Below, in pieces: positions 26,324 through 35,238 of a stretch of DNA of 64,000 nucleotides. The notes under the pieces were generated by a model. The model saw nothing but the letters and a program-made list of their open reading frames with translations. It searched no databases and had not been told where the DNA came from. The stretch covers positions 62,001-126,000 of the forward strand of contig NZ_VJNO01000016.1 of NCBI RefSeq assembly GCF_007096885.1, in the 5' to 3' direction. Numbering within the stretch: the stretch's first letter is position 1; the number at the start of each line of letters is the position of its first letter. The stretch comes from Streptomyces sp. 130. GTDB lineage: Bacteria > Actinomycetota > Actinomycetes > Streptomycetales > Streptomycetaceae. The translations under genes were made by a program, and so were the position numbers.

Positions 26324-27059
26324 CGTTGGCCCTCCTGCGTGCGAGAACCGCCTCGGCCAGGACCAGGTCCAGGGGGCGGGTGACCTTGAATGCCTCTTCG
26401 TGTCCGGGGACGACGACGACGGGCGAGCCGAGCTGTTCGACCATGCCGGCGTCGTCGGTCGCGCCCTCACCGCTGACGGCGACCTGCTCGTGGGCGCGCA
26501 GGAGGGTGGCCCGGTCGAAGCCCTGCGGGGTCTGTACGGCCCTGAGCCGGGCGCGGGCCGGGGTGCCCAGCACCGGTTCGGGCGCGCCGGGGGCCCCGGG
26601 CTCGACCTCCTTGACGGTGTCGGCGAGCGGCAGTGCGGGAACGACGGCGGGGGCGCCGTCGCGTACGGCCTCGATGACGGCGTCGACGGTGTCCACGGGC
26701 ACCAGCGGCCGGGCGGCGTCGTGGACCAGGACGGCGGAGATGGTGTCGGGCAGCGCGTCGAGGCCGCACTTCACGGATGCCTGGCGGGTGCCGGCGCCGG
26801 GCACGACGACGAAGTCGGTGCGTTCGGGCAGGGCGTACTCGTCCAGGAGGTTGCGGACCTCGGCGGTGCCCTCGGGCGGTGCGACGACGACGACCAGGGA
26901 CACGTGCCGGGAGGCCGCCATGGCGCGGACGGCGTGGACGAGCATGGGCGTACCGCCGAGCGCGCGGAGCGCCTTGGGGGCGCCGGGGCCGAGCCGTACG
27001 CCGCGGCCGGCCGCGGGGATCACGGCGGCCGTGCGGTAAGGACGCGGTTGTTCAGACAT
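26313..27059 (-). CDS. ispD: 2-C-methyl-D-erythritol 4-phosphate cytidylyltransferase
   Basis: 248 aa from ATG 27059. The CTP-binding loop VIPAAGRGVRLGPGAPKAL, the VLVHDAARPLVP metal motif and the TPQGFDRATLLRAH region are standard for IspD. It makes CDP-methylerythritol from methylerythritol 4-phosphate and CTP, step three of the MEP pathway. It is followed directly by ispF. Confidence 0.94.
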   Translation of the reverse strand: MSEQPRPYRTAAVIPAAGRGVRLGPGAPKALRALGGTPMLVHAVRAMAASRHVSLVVVVAPPEGTAEVRNLLDEYALPERTDFVVVPGAGTRQASVKCGLDALPDTISAVLVHDAARPLVPVDTVDAVIEAVRDGAPAVVPALPLADTVKEVEPGAPGAPEPVLGTPARARLRAVQTPQGFDRATLLRAHEQVAVSGEGATDDAGMVEQLGSPVVVVPGHEEAFKVTRPLDLVLAEAVLARRRANDGF

Positions 27060-27426
27060 CGGTTGCACTCCGAGGCTTCGGCATGTTTGTGTCCACGGCC
27101 GACGTGGGTATGGCCACAAGCGAGCCGGGCGCTGCGCCATGACTCGACCGGGACCCTTTCCGTGACCCCGGGCGAGCCGGGACGGGCCCCGGCCGTTCGG
27201 GGTCGGTCTCGCACGCCGGGTTCAGCGGAATCGCGAGCAACGTACCAAGGACGTGTACCGGGGGATCGTCGGCAAGTGGCCGGAATTCGCCGTTGGGTCG
27301 CCGGGCAGTGTGTCCGGACATGCCGCAGCGCCCGACGACACAGCGTGAATACGGCTGGTCAGCGGGCACCGCGGCACATTATCTACGGCCGGTGCGATCC
27401 GGTCGTCCCGACCGGTGCCATCCGGT
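27060..27426. other. Intergenic region between carD and ispD
   Basis: 367 bp with no credible gene. It must hold the ispD promoter. Near the carD end a small inverted repeat (CCGGTCG-TCC-CGACCGG, 27399-27415) starts 12 bases after the carD stop and could be a weak terminator. Confidence 0.4.
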
Positions 27427-27909
27427 TCAGGATGCGAGGACCTCGTCGAGGAGAGCCTCGGCCTTGTCCTCGTTGGTGTTCTCCGCGAGAGCGAGCTCGC
27501 TCACCAGAATCTGGCGGGCCTTGGCGAGCATGCGCTTCTCACCTGCGGAAAGTCCGCGCTCGCGCTCACGACGCCACAGGTCGCGCACGACTTCGGCGAC
27601 CTTGATGACATCGCCGGACGCGAGCTTCTCGAGATTCGCCTTGTAGCGCCGGGACCAGTTCGTCGGCTCCTCGGCATACGGTGCGCGCAGCACCTCGAAG
27701 ACGCGGTCCAGCCCTTCCTGCCCGACTACGTCGCGCACGCCCACGAACTCCGCATTGTCCGCCGGCACACGCACCGTCAAGTCGCCCTGAGCGACCTTGA
27801 GCACCAAGTAGGTCTTGTCCACGCCTTTGATCTGGCGAGTTTCGATAGCCTCGATCAGCGCGGCCCCGTGATGGGGATAGACCACGGTGTCGCCAACCTT
27901 GAACGTCAT
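27427..27909 (-). CDS. carD: CarD-family RNA polymerase-binding regulator
   Basis: 160 aa, the standard actinobacterial length. The N-terminal Tudor-like RNAP-interaction domain is clear (FKVGDTVVYPHHGAALIE; QGDLTVRVPADN), followed by the helical DNA-binding part with LWRRERERGLSAGEKRMLAKARQIL, quoted in outline: its conserved Trp and basic residues stabilise the open promoter bubble. CarD is an essential global regulator, notably of rRNA promoters in mycobacteria. Its place upstream of ispD-ispF is conserved in actinobacteria. Confidence 0.94.
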   Translation of the reverse strand: MTFKVGDTVVYPHHGAALIEAIETRQIKGVDKTYLVLKVAQGDLTVRVPADNAEFVGVRDVVGQEGLDRVFEVLRAPYAEEPTNWSRRYKANLEKLASGDVIKVAEVVRDLWRRERERGLSAGEKRMLAKARQILVSELALAENTNEDKAEALLDEVLAS

Positions 27910-28518
27910 GTGACAGGTACCCCTTCCGTGGCTATCAAGCGTAACACGAGAATCGCTACTCCTGAATGGCGTTTTCGCAGGTCAGGGCATATCTCGGGGC
28001 TTGACAAGAGAGACGGGGACGTGCTGCGGAGGGCGCGCGGAGGACGGTATTCGCAGGTCGGAGCCGCTGTCCGGCGACGGAGAAACGCGGACGTTACACA
28101 CCCTCCAGCTCACTTCGAAGGGGTCGAACGTCCCGTTTTGTCGGGTTCCGCTTGCCGCACTTTCCGTAGTCCGTTCGGTGATGGGTCACTCGTTCGGACG
28201 TAAGTGCCGATGGCCAATGAAATTGATCAACGTACGGCCCCGGCGGGGATTATGCGCAATGAATGCGCCACCGTCCGTGAACAGCCACGAAGCCCGGGAC
28301 GAACGCGTGGCCGGAATTTGATCAAGCGCGTTATGTGAAGGGACCGCGAATGTCCGTACGCGTCCGAGCCCCGCGATCACGGGCCCCTCAGGGGCGGGTC
28401 GGGTGCGGGGCGGCGAGGAGGGCTCGGTAACCTGACCGCTGACAGACCCTTAGGGCGCCTTTACCCCAGGCGCCCGACCCGTCCGTACCGTCCGCACGTT
28501 CAAGGAGTTGCCGCCGCC
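27910..28518. other. 609-bp region between divergent carD and lipoprotein genes
   Basis: Less GC-rich than its surroundings and without a convincing gene. It must hold the leftward carD promoter (near 27940-27990) and the rightward lipoprotein promoter. A TTGACA at about 28001 is a -35 candidate without a clear -10. A minus-strand frame at 28186-28380 lacks any recognisable domain. Confidence 0.4.
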
Positions 28519-29169
28519 GTGAGCCGCAGCCTTCGACACGGCGCCCTCGCCGCCACTGCCATCGCGTTCTCGATCACCGCGCTCACCGCATGCGGCGCGG
28601 GCAACAACGCGCAGACGCTCGAAGTCCGCCCGGACAACGCCTCCACCCGGTCCGGCGACATCAAGATCCAGAACGCCAACGTCATCACCCAGCCCGAGCG
28701 CGACGCCGAGGGCCCGGCGGTCGTCACCGCCACGCTGTTCAACAACGGCAACAAGCCGGAGACCCTGGACTCCATCACGCTGAAGGGCGGCAGCGGCACC
28801 GTGCAGCTGCACCCCGCCGAGGGCTCGGGTCCGGTCGTCGTCCCGGCCGGCGGCCGGGTGATCCTCGGCGGCCAGGGCAACGCCTCCGCCGTGATCGAGA
28901 ACGGCGGCGAGGCCACGGAGAACGGCAACGTGCAGCCGCTCGTCTTCAAGTTCAGCCGTACCGGCGACATCTCGCTGGGCGCCTCCGTCGTCCCGGCGAC
29001 CCACTACTTCAAGGACTTCGGCCCCAGCGCGCTGCCCGAGCCGTCCACGTCGCCGGACGCCTCGCCGTCCGGTTCCCCCTCCGGCTCCGCGTCGCCGGAC
29101 TCGTCGGAGAGCCCGTCCGGCGAGGCGACGGCCTCGTCCTCGGCCTCCGAGTCCGGCCAGCCCGGCTGA
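28519..29169 (+). CDS. Secreted lipoprotein of unknown function
   Basis: 216 aa from GTG 28519, 12 bases after an AAGGAG ribosome site. The signal peptide ends in a lipobox (ITALTACGAG), so the mature protein is probably lipid-anchored at its first Cys outside the membrane. The core is a beta-rich domain (GPAVVTATLFNNGNKPETLD) reminiscent of small copper-chaperone-like lipoproteins, but the metal-binding Met/His are not seen. The last 45 residues are a Ser/Pro/Ala low-complexity tail. It faces phoP tail to tail across a strong terminator. Confidence 0.75.
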   Translation: MSRSLRHGALAATAIAFSITALTACGAGNNAQTLEVRPDNASTRSGDIKIQNANVITQPERDAEGPAVVTATLFNNGNKPETLDSITLKGGSGTVQLHPAEGSGPVVVPAGGRVILGGQGNASAVIENGGEATENGNVQPLVFKFSRTGDISLGASVVPATHYFKDFGPSALPEPSTSPDASPSGSPSGSASPDSSESPSGEATASSSASESGQPG

Positions 29170-29186
29170 GCCGCACCCCGCACCGC

Positions 29187-29234
29187 ACATGGCCGAGGCG
29201 CCTTCCCCGCCGGGGGGCGGCGCCTCGGCCATGT
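29187..29234. terminator. Bidirectional terminator between lipoprotein gene and phoP
   Basis: A perfect 16-bp stem (ACATGGCCGAGGCGCC pairing with GGCGCCTCGGCCATGT) with a 16-base GC-rich loop lies between the two convergent stops and can serve both. Confidence 0.75.
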
Positions 29235-29251
29235 CATGCCCACGGGCCGGC

Positions 29252-29932
29252 TTACGGCTCGAACTTGTACCCGAGGCCCCGCACCGTCACCAGGAACCTG
29301 GGCGCGCCCGGGTCAGGCTCGATCTTGGCGCGCAGCCGCTTCACGTGGACGTCGAGGGTCTTGGTGTCGCCCACGTAGTCCGCGCCCCAGACCCGGTCGA
29401 TGAGCTGCATCCGGGTCAGCACCCGGCCCGCGTTGCGCAGCAGCATCTCCAGCAGGTCGAACTCCTTCAGCGGCAGGTCGACCTTGCCGCCGGAGACCGT
29501 GACGACGTGCCGGTCGACGTCCATGCGGACCGGTCCGGCCTCCAGGGCGGCGGGGGCGACCTCCTCGGGCTCGCCGCGGCGGCGCAGGACGGCACGGATG
29601 CGAGCGACGAGCTCGCGGGAGGAGAAGGGCTTGGTGACGTAGTCGTCGGCCCCTATCTCCAGGCCGACGACCTTGTCGATCTCGCTGTCCTTGGCGGTCA
29701 CCATGATCACGGGCACGTTGGAGCGGCTGCGCAGCTGGCGGCAGACCTCGGTGCCGGGGAGTCCGGGCAGCATCAGGTCGAGCAGCACGAGGTCGGCGCC
29801 GTTGCGCTCGAACTCGTCCAGGCCGTCGGGTCCGGTGGCCGCGATCGCGACCTCGAAGCCTTCCTTGCGGAGCATGTAGGACAGGACGTCGCTGAAGGAT
29901 TCCTCATCCTCGACGACAAGCACTCGGGTCAC
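29252..29932 (-). CDS. phoP: PhoP, phosphate-responsive OmpR-type response regulator
   Basis: 226 aa from GTG 29932, overlapping the phoR stop (GTGA). The receiver domain has the acidic pair in VVEDEESF, the phosphoacceptor in LVLLDLMLPG, Thr in VIMVTAKD and Lys in YVTKPFSS. The winged-helix output domain ends with KTLDVHVKRLRAKIE and VRGLGYKFEP. It is PhoP of the Streptomyces PhoRP system (SCO4230 in S. coelicolor, from memory), which binds PHO boxes under phosphate limitation and links phosphate status to antibiotic production. Confidence 0.95.
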   Translation of the reverse strand: MTRVLVVEDEESFSDVLSYMLRKEGFEVAIAATGPDGLDEFERNGADLVLLDLMLPGLPGTEVCRQLRSRSNVPVIMVTAKDSEIDKVVGLEIGADDYVTKPFSSRELVARIRAVLRRRGEPEEVAPAALEAGPVRMDVDRHVVTVSGGKVDLPLKEFDLLEMLLRNAGRVLTRMQLIDRVWGADYVGDTKTLDVHVKRLRAKIEPDPGAPRFLVTVRGLGYKFEP

Positions 29933-31203
29933 GGAAGGGCCTCCGGGGAAGGGAACGAATCGAAGGAGTCGGGAGCGGCGTCCGGGTCGGACGCCTCGTC
30001 GCCGTTGACGATGAGCGGGCCGCCGGACGCACGGTCCCGGCCGCGTGCGGAGCCCGCTTCGGGCAGCCGCAGGGTGAAGGTGGAGCCCTGTCCCTCCGAG
30101 CTCCACACGGTGACCTCCCCGCCGTGCGAGGCGGCCACGTGTTTGACGATGGCCAGGCCGAGGCCCGTACCACCGGTGGCACGCGAGCGGGCCGGGTCGA
30201 CGCGGTAGAAGCGTTCGAAGACCCGTTCCCGGTCCTTCTCGGAGATGCCGATGCCCTGGTCGGTCACGGCGATCTCGATCTCGTCCCCGCCGGGCACGAC
30301 CACGCGGCGGGCGGCGATGCCGACGCGGGTGCGGGCGGGACTGTAGTTGACGGCGTTCTCGACCAAGTTGCCGAGGGCCGCGGCGAGCTGGCCGCGGTTT
30401 CCCCATATCCGCAGGTCGGCGGTGCCGCCGGCGGCCATCGTGATCTGCTTGGAGCCGGCCTGCTGGCGGCAGCGGTCGATGGCCTCGGCGACCAGCTCGT
30501 CCACGCGGACCGGCTCGGCGTCCTCCAGCGGGTCGTCGTTCTGCACCCGGGAGAGGTCGATCAGCTCCTGCACGAGATTGGTGAGCCGGGTCGCCTCGAT
30601 CTGCATGCGGCGGGCGAAGTGCTCGACGGCCTCCTGGTCGTCGGAGGCGTCGAGCACGGCCTCCGACAGCAGGGAGAGCGCGCCGGTCGGGGTCTTGAGC
30701 TCGTGGCTGACGTTGGCGACGAAGTCGCGCCGGACCGCCTCTATGCGGCGGGCCTCGGTGAGGTCCTCCACGAGCAGCAGCACCAGCCGGGAGCCGAGCG
30801 GGGCGACCCGCGCGGAGACCGCCAGGGCCTCGCCCCGGCCCGTGCCGCGGCGCGGGAGGTCCAGTTCGACCTGCCGTATCTCGCCGTCCCGGCGGGTGTC
30901 CCGCGCCATGTTGAGCATCGGCTCGACGGCGAGGCGGCCGCCCCGGACGAGCCCCAGCGCGTACGCCGCGGAGCTGGCCTTGACGACGCTGTCGCTCTCG
31001 TCCAGCACCACCGCGGAGGAGCTGAGCACGGACAGGACCGTGTCGACGCCCGGGGGCAGCGGGGCACCGCTGTCGGGCCGCAGGGAGGTGCGCGTCGGCT
31101 TCTTCTGGTCGCGCTCGCTCCAGCGGAACGCCAGCATGGCGATCACGCCGGTACCGACCCCGGCGATCGCGGCAGCTGCGGCGACCGCCGCGTTCACGTC
31201 CAT
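29929..31203 (-). CDS. phoR: PhoR, phosphate-responsive sensor histidine kinase
   Basis: 424 aa. One N-terminal transmembrane helix (NAAVAAAAAIAGVGTGVIAM), a PAS-like region (VLSVLSSSAVVLDESDSVV), the HisKA box FVANVSHELKTPTGAL with the phosphorylated His, and the ATPase domain (NLVENAVNY; GTGLGLAIVKH). It phosphorylates PhoP when phosphate is scarce. The short periplasmic part is normal for PhoR, which senses through the PstSCAB-PhoU system. It is divergent from phoU. Confidence 0.95.
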   Translation of the reverse strand: MDVNAAVAAAAAIAGVGTGVIAMLAFRWSERDQKKPTRTSLRPDSGAPLPPGVDTVLSVLSSSAVVLDESDSVVKASSAAYALGLVRGGRLAVEPMLNMARDTRRDGEIRQVELDLPRRGTGRGEALAVSARVAPLGSRLVLLLVEDLTEARRIEAVRRDFVANVSHELKTPTGALSLLSEAVLDASDDQEAVEHFARRMQIEATRLTNLVQELIDLSRVQNDDPLEDAEPVRVDELVAEAIDRCRQQAGSKQITMAAGGTADLRIWGNRGQLAAALGNLVENAVNYSPARTRVGIAARRVVVPGGDEIEIAVTDQGIGISEKDRERVFERFYRVDPARSRATGGTGLGLAIVKHVAASHGGEVTVWSSEGQGSTFTLRLPEAGSARGRDRASGGPLIVNGDEASDPDAAPDSFDSFPSPEALP

Positions 31204-31276
31204 GTCCCCAGGTTATGCGGCACCTCCGACACTCTCCCAGCCGTCCGATGCCCTCCACGGCCACTCGTCGCCCAGA

Positions 31277-31309
31277 GTTCACCGAGGGGCTAGGGCTGGT
31301 TCACTTGGC
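31277..31309. promoter_or_regulatory. PHO box: three 11-bp direct repeat units between phoR and phoU
   Basis: GTTCACCGAGG, GGCTAGGGCTG and GTTCACTTGGC are consecutive 11-bp units; the first and third match the Streptomyces PhoP consensus G(G/T)TCAYYYR(G/C)G very well, the middle one poorly. The position in the phoRP-phoU divergent promoter is the one known in S. coelicolor, where PhoP autoregulates both sides. Confidence 0.85.
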
Positions 31310-31411
31310 CGGTCGGAATCCGACGCGTACGCCCGTCACGGTGGTGCCGTGGGGTTCGGAGCCGGACGTCGGCGGGCCCCGGCCTCGGTCAAGGACTGGA
31401 GAGGGACACCC

Positions 31412-32089
31412 ATGCGTGACGCGTACCACGAGGAACTCGACTCGATCGGCGAGGGCCTGGTCGAGATGGCCCGGCTCGTCGGCTCGGCGATAGGCCGGGC
31501 GACGACGGCGATGCTCGACGCCGACCTGAAGCTGGCGGAGTCGGTGATCGCCGCCGACCAGAAGGTGGACGACCTCCAGCACGAGCTGGAGGCGCGGGCC
31601 ATCGCGCTCCTGGCCCGGCAGCAGCCGGTGGCGACCGATCTGCGGATCGTGGTGACCTCGCTGCGGATGAGCGCGGACCTGGAGCGCTCGGGCGACCTCG
31701 CCCAGCACGTCGCCAAGCTGGCCCGGCTGCGCTTCCCGCAGTCCGCGGTCCCGCACGACCTGCACGCCACCATCCTGGAGATGGGCCAGCTCGCGCAGCG
31801 CCTGATGGCGAAGGCGGCGGAGGTGATCGTCACCAAGGACGTCGACCTCGCGCTCCAGCTGGAGCAGGACGACGACGAGATGGACCTGCTGCACCGCACG
31901 CTGTTCCAGCACCTGATGGACGACCGCTGGAAGCACGGCATCGAGACGGCCGTCGACGTGACGCTGCTCGGCCGCTACTACGAGCGGTTCGCCGACCACG
32001 CGGTGTCGGTGGCGAAGCGCGTGGTCTACCTGGTGACGGGTGAGCACGCGGACGAGATCCAGCAGCCCGGGCCGGTCGAAGGGGCTTAG
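31412..32089 (+). CDS. phoU: PhoU phosphate signalling protein
   Basis: 225 aa from ATG 31412. The two-repeat helical PhoU fold is visible, each repeat with a metal-binding ExxxD-type motif (ESVIAADQKVDDLQHELE and the QLEQDDDEMDLLHR region), ending with YYERFADHAVSVAKRVVYLVTGE. PhoU links the phosphate transporter to PhoR and keeps it inactive at high phosphate. Transcription is under the adjacent PHO box. Confidence 0.95.
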   Translation: MRDAYHEELDSIGEGLVEMARLVGSAIGRATTAMLDADLKLAESVIAADQKVDDLQHELEARAIALLARQQPVATDLRIVVTSLRMSADLERSGDLAQHVAKLARLRFPQSAVPHDLHATILEMGQLAQRLMAKAAEVIVTKDVDLALQLEQDDDEMDLLHRTLFQHLMDDRWKHGIETAVDVTLLGRYYERFADHAVSVAKRVVYLVTGEHADEIQQPGPVEGA

Positions 32090-32299
32090 AAGGGCACCGG
32101 CGCGGGAAAGGCGGGGCGCTCGGCGGCCCGGCGCACGCCCGCGCGCACGGCTCGTACACACGTTCCTGCACATGTGCGCCGTTGATGCGCCCGTCCGGGT
32201 GGGCATGCAATGGGACGGGGCGGCACGACGTGTCCGTACGCCCCGGTCGCGGGCCCCTCGGTGGGCGTGCGGCCCTGTCGTACGCCTTGAGGAGGAACC

Positions 32300-32449
32300 A
32301 TGGCCGATTCCCCCATGACCGAACCGGAGCGGGAGGCCCCCGCCGAGGTGGTGCCGCTGACCGTCCTGGGCGCCTGCGGCTGCGGCTCGGGCTGCGGGTG
32401 CGGCTGCCAGTCCGGGGCGCCGTGCCAGTGCGGGGGCTGCTCCGGCTGA
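32300..32449 (+). CDS. 49-aa Cys-rich protein, metallothionein-like
   Basis: ATG 32300 follows a perfect GGAGGAA ribosome site by six bases. The first 28 residues are acidic; the last 21 contain eight cysteines in CxC and CxxC spacing (ACGCGSGCGCGC, then PCQCGGCSG). There is no signal peptide. Closely spaced Cys pairs without aromatic residues suggest metal (Zn, Cu or Cd) binding, like small bacterial metallothioneins, but no exact family is recognised. It lies 210 bp after phoU and ends 19 bp before the end of the convergent MFS gene. It is absent from ordinary ORF lists because of its size. Confidence 0.7.
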   Translation: MADSPMTEPEREAPAEVVPLTVLGACGCGSGCGCGCQSGAPCQCGGCSG

Positions 32450-32468
32450 CGCCGCCGGGCCGTACGGG

Positions 32469-33773
32469 TCACGAGGGCGACGCCTCCGCCTTCGTGACCC
32501 GCGCCCCGGTCCGCGGCGCCGGTGCGGCGGTCTCCGCCGCCGCCGTCTCCGCCGCCGGCAGGGTCCGCATGAGCAGCCAGTAGCCGGCGGCGGCCACGGT
32601 GCCCAGGACGGCGGTGGTCGCCCACAGCCAGCCGGCGCCGAAGTGGTCGATGACCACACCGGACATCAGCGGGGCGATGAGCGCGGCGGCCGACCAGGAC
32701 AGGGTGTACATGCCCTGGTAGCGGCCCCTGCCGTGGGCCGGGGAGAGCTGGACGACCAGGCCGTTCTGCACGGGCGCGTTGATGATCTCGGCGACCGTCC
32801 ACACGCTGATGGTCAGCGCGTAGACCCCGACGGAACCGGCGAAGGCGGTCAGCCCGAAGCCGTACCCCGCGAGCAGCGAGGAGGCGACGAGCAGCCGGCG
32901 CGGGTCGCGGCTCTGGATGAACCGGGTGACGGGGATCTGGAGCACGACGATGAGGACGCCGTTGACGGCGATCGCCGTACCGAAGTCGGAGCTGCTGAGC
33001 CCGTCGGCGCCCATGGCCACCGGCAGGCCCACGTAACCCTGCTGGAAGATCAGCGCGATGACGAACGACAGGCCGACGACGCCCATGAACCGTCCGTCGC
33101 GCAGCACGGTGGAGAGCCGTACGCCGTCGTCGGCCGGCACGCCGCCGGGCACGGCCGGTGCCGAGCGCTCCGGACGGGATTCCGGCACCTTCAGGAAGAC
33201 GACGACCGCGCAGACGAGGGTCATCGCGGCCTCGCCCACGAAGCCCGCGAGATAGCTGTACTCGGCGACGAACCCGGCGCCGGCGGAGGAGACCGCGAAG
33301 CCGAGGTTGATGGCCCAGTAGTTGAGCGAGAAGGCCCTCACCCGGTCCTTCGCGGGGACGATGTCGGCGATCATCGCCTGGACCGCCGGGCGCGAGGCGT
33401 TGCTCGCCATGCCGACGACGAAGGCGACCCCGGCGATGGCCACCGGATGCGTCATGAAGCCGAGCACGGCGACCGCGGCGGCGGTGGAGAGCTGCGCGGC
33501 GAGCATGGTGGGCCGGCGCCCGACGCGGTCGGTCAGCACCCCGGCCCCGAGTGACGAGACGACCCCGCCGAGCCCGTGGAGGGCGGCGACGAGACCGGCG
33601 TACGAGGCGGAGTAGCCGCGGTCCAGGGTCAGATACAGGGCCATGAAGGTGGCGACGAACCCGCCCAGGCGGTTGACCAGGGTGCTGGTCCACAGCCACC
33701 AGAACTCCCTGGGGAGCCCGGAGACGGTTTCCCGGGTGGCACGCGTGGCCCGTCCGAGACCGGTGGCAGACAT
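32469..33773 (-). CDS. MFS transporter, MDR-type
   Basis: 434 aa with about twelve helices. EFWWLWTSTLVNRLGGFVAT is helix 1, and GVLTDRVGRRPTMLAA is the classic loop 2-3 motif of the major facilitator superfamily. The His/Ala-rich C-terminal tail is short. Such proteins mostly export drugs or metabolites, but nothing here identifies the substrate. It is separate from phoU and the Cys-rich gene, which it faces tail to tail. Confidence 0.82.
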   Translation of the reverse strand: MSATGLGRATRATRETVSGLPREFWWLWTSTLVNRLGGFVATFMALYLTLDRGYSASYAGLVAALHGLGGVVSSLGAGVLTDRVGRRPTMLAAQLSTAAAVAVLGFMTHPVAIAGVAFVVGMASNASRPAVQAMIADIVPAKDRVRAFSLNYWAINLGFAVSSAGAGFVAEYSYLAGFVGEAAMTLVCAVVVFLKVPESRPERSAPAVPGGVPADDGVRLSTVLRDGRFMGVVGLSFVIALIFQQGYVGLPVAMGADGLSSSDFGTAIAVNGVLIVVLQIPVTRFIQSRDPRRLLVASSLLAGYGFGLTAFAGSVGVYALTISVWTVAEIINAPVQNGLVVQLSPAHGRGRYQGMYTLSWSAAALIAPLMSGVVIDHFGAGWLWATTAVLGTVAAAGYWLLMRTLPAAETAAAETAAPAPRTGARVTKAEASPS

Positions 33774-33972
33774 ACGGGTTCCCCCCAGGGACGTACGGCG
33801 GATGGGACCGGGGGAGTAAGTGGCCCACCGGCGATCCGAACATTACGAATCCGCGAGGCCCGCCTGCCACTCAATTGACACGCGCCGTCAAACGTCAAAA
33901 GGCCCCCTCCGGCCCTGTCCGCTCTGTGACCGGCCGCGCGCGGCTCGGACGGGTTCGATTACGCTCGGGCTC

Positions 33973-34734
33973 ATGGCCGACGCACCGTACAAGCTGATCC
34001 TCCTCCGCCACGGCGAGAGCGAGTGGAACGCGAAGAACCTGTTCACCGGATGGGTGGACGTCAACCTCACCGAGAAGGGCGAGAAGGAGGCGGTCCGCGG
34101 CGGTGAGCTGCTGAAGGACGCCGGCCTGCTCCCCGACGTGCTGCACACCTCCCTCCAGAAGCGCGCCATCCGCACCGCCCAGCTCGCGCTGGAGGCCGCG
34201 GACCGCCACTGGATTCCCGTACACCGCTCCTGGCGCCTGAACGAGCGCCACTACGGCGCGCTCCAGGGCAAGGACAAGGCCCAGACGCTCGCCGAGTTCG
34301 GCGAGGAGCAGTTCATGCTCTGGCGCCGCTCGTACGACACCCCGCCGCCCGCCCTCGAGGACGGCACCGAGTTCTCCCAGAGCGACGACGCGCGCTACGC
34401 GACGATCCCGCCGGAGCTGCGCCCGCGCACGGAGTGCCTGAAGGACGTCGTCACGCGCATGCTGCCGTACTGGTACGACGGCATCGTCCCGGACCTCCTG
34501 ACCGGCCGCACGGTCCTGGTGGCCGCCCACGGCAACAGCCTCCGCGCCCTGGTCAAGCACCTCGACGGCATCTCCGACGCCGACATCGCGGGCCTGAACA
34601 TCCCCACGGGCATCCCGCTCACCTACGAACTCGACGCGGACTTCCGCCCCCTGAACCCGGGCGGCACCTACCTCGACCCGGACGCCGCGAAGGCGGCCAT
34701 CGAGGCCGTGAAGAACCAGGGCAAGAAGAAGTAA
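33973..34734 (+). CDS. gpmA: 2,3-bisphosphoglycerate-dependent phosphoglycerate mutase
   Basis: 253 aa from ATG 33973. Active-site LLRHGESEWN with the phosphorylated His, the ERHYGALQGKDK substrate region and LVAAHGNSLRALVKHL with the second His are all present; length is typical for dPGM. It interconverts 3- and 2-phosphoglycerate in glycolysis. It is monocistronic and followed by a strong hairpin. Confidence 0.95.
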   Translation: MADAPYKLILLRHGESEWNAKNLFTGWVDVNLTEKGEKEAVRGGELLKDAGLLPDVLHTSLQKRAIRTAQLALEAADRHWIPVHRSWRLNERHYGALQGKDKAQTLAEFGEEQFMLWRRSYDTPPPALEDGTEFSQSDDARYATIPPELRPRTECLKDVVTRMLPYWYDGIVPDLLTGRTVLVAAHGNSLRALVKHLDGISDADIAGLNIPTGIPLTYELDADFRPLNPGGTYLDPDAAKAAIEAVKNQGKKK

Positions 34735-34747
34735 CGACTGCCCCGAG

Positions 34748-34782
34748 AAGGCCCCCGCCCTGCACGGTCAGGCGGGGGCCTT
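34748..34782 (+). terminator. gpmA terminator
   Basis: A perfect 12-bp stem (AAGGCCCCCGCC / GGCGGGGGCCTT) with an 11-base loop, 13 bases after the gpmA stop. The following 34783-34989 has no convincing gene. Confidence 0.75.
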
Positions 34783-34989
34783 CGCGCGTTACGGAGCCGT
34801 CCACGGGCGCAGCCGGCTCCGGCCCTCCACTCCGGAGCACCGCGGCGGCGGTCTGCGCCCCGTGCGGGGACGGTGCCGCGAGCACCACGGCCGGCGCTCG
34901 GCGGGCAGCCCGGGCCCCGTAGCGGAAGTGACGCGCGTCACCCCGCCCCGTACCCTGGGCCCCATGCGGGGAAGAGCGGGAGGGCGGTT

Positions 34990-35238
34990 ATGGGTGAGCC
35001 GTTGAAGACCTTTGTCGGGGGTGCCGAGGTCGAGGTGCCCAACAGCATTCCGGCGATCCGGGACGCGTTGCCGGAGGGGCGGCGGGCGGAGTTCGAGCGG
35101 GCCATCAATGAGGCCGGGGTGCATGAGATCCAGGCCGTGATGCGGCACTGGATGCTGGAGGCCGTGCCCGATCCGGAGGCCGAGCGAATCCTGGACCGGC
35201 TGGCGCAGGACGAGGCCGAGAGGCGGAGCGTCGCTTGA
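34990..35238 (+). CDS. Antitoxin-like small protein (DUF6247-type)
   Basis: 82 aa from ATG 34990; longer starts add unrelated sequence. The pattern IRDALPEGRRAEFERAINEAG followed by a helical segment MRHWMLEAVPDPEAERIL (quoted in part) matches the DUF6247 group, seen in actinobacteria next to short RelE-like proteins. The TGA overlaps the TTG start of the next gene by 4 bases, the classic arrangement of a toxin-antitoxin pair. Function is inferred from this context. Confidence 0.65.
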   Translation: MGEPLKTFVGGAEVEVPNSIPAIRDALPEGRRAEFERAINEAGVHEIQAVMRHWMLEAVPDPEAERILDRLAQDEAERRSVA

